Below, one piece after another: positions 5,875 through 6,910 of a DNA stretch of 6,910 nucleotides. Origin of the DNA: Xanthobacteraceae bacterium (GTDB taxonomy: Bacteria > Pseudomonadota > Alphaproteobacteria > Rhizobiales > Xanthobacteraceae); the NCBI GenBank assembly GCA_030043285.1, contig JASHXZ010000403.1, positions 1 to 6,910 on the forward strand, read 5' to 3'. Each line of letters opens with the position of its first letter. Within the stretch, counting starts at the first letter, position 1. The position numbers and the translations under genes are program-made. A model generated the notes under the pieces. That model was not told the origin of the DNA. It ran no database searches and saw only the letters and a list, made by a program, of their open reading frames with translations.

Positions 5875-5948
5875 GACGGCGCTCCTCCCTTTCGACTGGC
5901 CCGCTGCGGCGGGTTCTGGCAGAAACCGGCGTCGGCCGCCGGCACTGC

Positions 5949-5968
5949 GCGCGTTTGTAGAAACGCGC
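5949..5968. promoter_or_regulatory. Perfect 8-bp inverted repeat, candidate operator or leader hairpin
   Basis: GCGCGTTT and AAACGCGC flank a GTAG centre. The palindrome lies in the gap between the divergent Bug and ATPase genes and ends directly before the ATG of the mini-ORF at 5969. It could be a repressor site for the divergent pair or an RNA hairpin that hides or exposes the mini-ORF start. The sequence alone does not decide. Confidence 0.5.
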
Positions 5969-6028
5969 ATGTTAGGCGAGAGGAAGCGTCCAAGGAAGCG
6001 TCCAAGGAAGCGTCCAAGGAAGCGCTGA
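5969..6028 (+). CDS. Candidate 19-residue Arg/Lys/Pro leader peptide, stop overlapping ATPase start
   Basis: ATG at 5969 opens a frame for MLGERKRPRKRPRKRPRKR, ending at TGA 6026-6028. The last base of that stop is the first base of the ATPase ATG (TGATG), the usual form of translational coupling. The peptide is highly basic and made of RKRP units. Its arginine codons include four AGG, normally rare in GC-rich genomes. No strong ribosome site precedes the ATG, and the frame may simply be a by-product of the 12-bp repeat, so translation is unproven. If translated, it could control ATPase synthesis. Confidence 0.35.
   Translation: MLGERKRPRKRPRKRPRKR
5981..6025 (+). repeat. 12-bp tandem repeat (AGGAAGCGTCCA), about 3.7 copies, with repeated Shine-Dalgarno cores
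   Basis: Units start at 5981, 5993, 6005 and 6017. The first three are exact; the last diverges at AGGAAGCGCTGA, which runs into the ATPase start. Each unit joint contains AAGGAAG, a good anti-16S match. The last one, AAGGA at 6016-6020, is 7 nt from the ATG and serves as the ribosome site. A 12-bp period keeps every frame intact if copy number changes. Confidence 0.9.
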
Positions 6029-6804
6029 TGGCCCATATCGAGGCGTGCGACATCTCGCTGATCTACGATACGCCCGGCGGCACCGTGCCGGGCGTGCGCG
6101 GCGTCAATTTCGCGATCGAGGCCTCGGAATTCCTTTGCATCGTCGGCCCGAGCGGCTGCGGCAAATCAACGCTGCTCAACATTATCGCCGGGTTTCTCAC
6201 GCCCAGCGCCGGCGAAATCCGCGTCGCCGGCCGGCCGGTGCGCGGCTACGGTATGGACCGCGGCGTGGTGTTTCAGGATTTCGCCCAGCTGTTCCCGTGG
6301 CGCACGGCGCTCGGCAACGTCGCCTTCGGGCTGGAAATGAAGGGCGTCGCCAAGACGGAACGCGAGCGCATCGCGCTCGAGCAGCTGCGCCTGGTCAAGC
6401 TCGAAAACTTCGCCCGCTCCTATCCGCATCATCTCTCCGGCGGCATGCAGCAGCGGGTCGCGATCGCCCGGGCGCTCGCCTACAATCCGGCGGTGCTGTT
6501 GATGGACGAGCCGTTCGCGGCGCTTGATGCGCTCACGCGCGACGACATGCAGCGGCTTCTTGCCGAGGTCTGGCGCACCACGCAAAAGACCGTGATCTAC
6601 GTGACCCACAACGTCGCCGAAGCGGTTTATCTCGCCGACCGCGTCCTCGTTATGACGCCGCATCCGGGCACGGTGAAGACCGAGATCAAAATCCGCCTGA
6701 AGCGGCCGCGCGATCCGCTGAGCGTCGAATTTTTGCAGCAACAAAAAGAGCTGCTGCGTTTGCTCGGCCACGATGCGGTACGTCAAGCCGGACAAAAGGA
6801 ATGA
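6028..6804 (+). CDS. NitT/TauT-family ABC transporter ATP-binding protein
   Basis: The product is 258 aa, usual for SsuB/TauB/NrtD-like ATPases that power import from the cytoplasmic face. All catalytic motifs are intact: Walker A GPSGCGKST (40-48), Q-loop Gln83 in VFQDFAQLFPWRT, signature LSGGMQQR (136-143), Walker B VLLMDEP (156-162) with Glu161, D-loop ALD (165-167) and H-loop His194 in YVTHNVAEA. The FPW after the Q-loop and the tail near LKRPRDPLSVEF are typical of this subfamily. The ATG at 6028 has AAGGA 7 nt upstream. A much longer open frame upstream is antisense to the Bug gene and is not the real N-terminus. The partner permeases end 1.7 kb upstream on the same strand, separated by the inverted Bug gene, so this gene probably has its own promoter. 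The pairing with those permeases is inferred from family and proximity. Confidence 0.94.
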   Translation: MAHIEACDISLIYDTPGGTVPGVRGVNFAIEASEFLCIVGPSGCGKSTLLNIIAGFLTPSAGEIRVAGRPVRGYGMDRGVVFQDFAQLFPWRTALGNVAFGLEMKGVAKTERERIALEQLRLVKLENFARSYPHHLSGGMQQRVAIARALAYNPAVLLMDEPFAALDALTRDDMQRLLAEVWRTTQKTVIYVTHNVAEAVYLADRVLVMTPHPGTVKTEIKIRLKRPRDPLSVEFLQQQKELLRLLGHDAVRQAGQKE

Positions 6805-6831
6805 TTGGACCCCCTTCAACGCGTCGCATGT

Positions 6832-6850
6832 CGCCGTCGATCGCAATGGC
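6832..6850 (+). repeat. Second copy of the 1565-1583 inverted-repeat arm
   Basis: These 19 nt are identical to 1565-1583, the left arm of the element downstream of the oxidoreductase gene. Here too the copy sits just downstream of a stop codon (ATPase, 6804). No complementary arm is seen before the window ends at 6910. The rest of 6805-6910 has no gene I can support; a plus-strand frame from ATG 6829 is open to the edge but has no ribosome site. A short 6-bp hairpin (ACCGCC/GGCGGT, 6894-6908) is present. Confidence 0.75.
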
Positions 6851-6910
6851 TGCAAAAAGTTTCGAAAGGATTATTCTGTCAAGGGCGCGAAGCACCGCCT
6901 TCGGCGGTCA

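Noticed and set aside
5981..6025. CRISPR array
   Set aside because: The repeat is a 12-bp direct tandem without spacers.
4963..6027. Long N-terminal extension of the ATPase frame
   Set aside because: It is antisense to the second Bug gene, and the ATG at 6028 has a well-placed ribosome site and a normal ABC start.
5875..6036. N-terminal extension of the second Bug protein with LGRF repeats
   Set aside because: The repeats are the reverse of the 12-bp array in the ATPase leader. The signal peptide and ribosome site place the start at the GTG at 5874.
6829..6910. Start of a further plus-strand gene
   Set aside because: The frame from ATG 6829 is open but passes through the dispersed repeat arm, has no ribosome site, and is too short to judge.

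Overview
The window is GC-rich and carries several copies of a dispersed palindromic repeat with a CCTCATCCTGAGG ... CTCGAAGGATG core. Repeats of this type are common between genes in Bradyrhizobium-like Rhizobiales. Two Bug/TctC-type periplasmic binding proteins and a NitT/TauT-type ABC transporter also fit an alphaproteobacterium of that order. This placement is inference from sequence character, not from a marker gene.

Layout. A possible 3' end of an upstream gene (2-43) is followed by a small secreted Cys/His-rich protein (85-399). A facing pair of dispersed repeats (425-535) separates it from two genes on the minus strand: a Bug-family solute-binding protein (557-1516) and a 3-hydroxyisobutyrate-dehydrogenase-type oxidoreductase (1676-2641). 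Between these two lies a perfect 19-bp inverted repeat flanked by short direct repeats. From a 92-bp divergent intergenic region, two ABC permeases run on the plus strand (2734-3555 and 3552-4337), overlapping by 4 bp. A small zinc-ribbon protein (4369-4599) follows. After it comes a diverged 64-bp copy of the 3' end of the second permease gene (4637-4700), then a second facing pair of dispersed repeats with two extra palindromes between the arms (4707-4877). A second Bug-family protein (4888-5874) is on the minus strand. The transporter's ATPase gene (6028-6804) is divergent from it.

Function. The ATPase and two permeases probably form one NitT/TauT-family importer, but no NMT1/SsuA-type binding protein is present and an opposite-strand Bug gene splits the locus. 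The two Bug proteins have no TctA/TctB membrane partners here. The oxidoreductase and first Bug protein may be co-transcribed as an uptake-and-oxidation pair for a small hydroxy acid; the substrate is unknown.

The most unusual stretches are (1) the leader of the ATPase gene, with an 8-bp hairpin, a 19-codon Arg/Lys/Pro mini-ORF made of a 12-bp tandem repeat, and a TGATG stop/start overlap; (2) the zinc-ribbon gene bracketed by two copies of the permease 3' end; and (3) the MITE-like inverted repeat whose arm recurs at 6832-6850. I found no rRNA, tRNA, CRISPR array or transposase gene.
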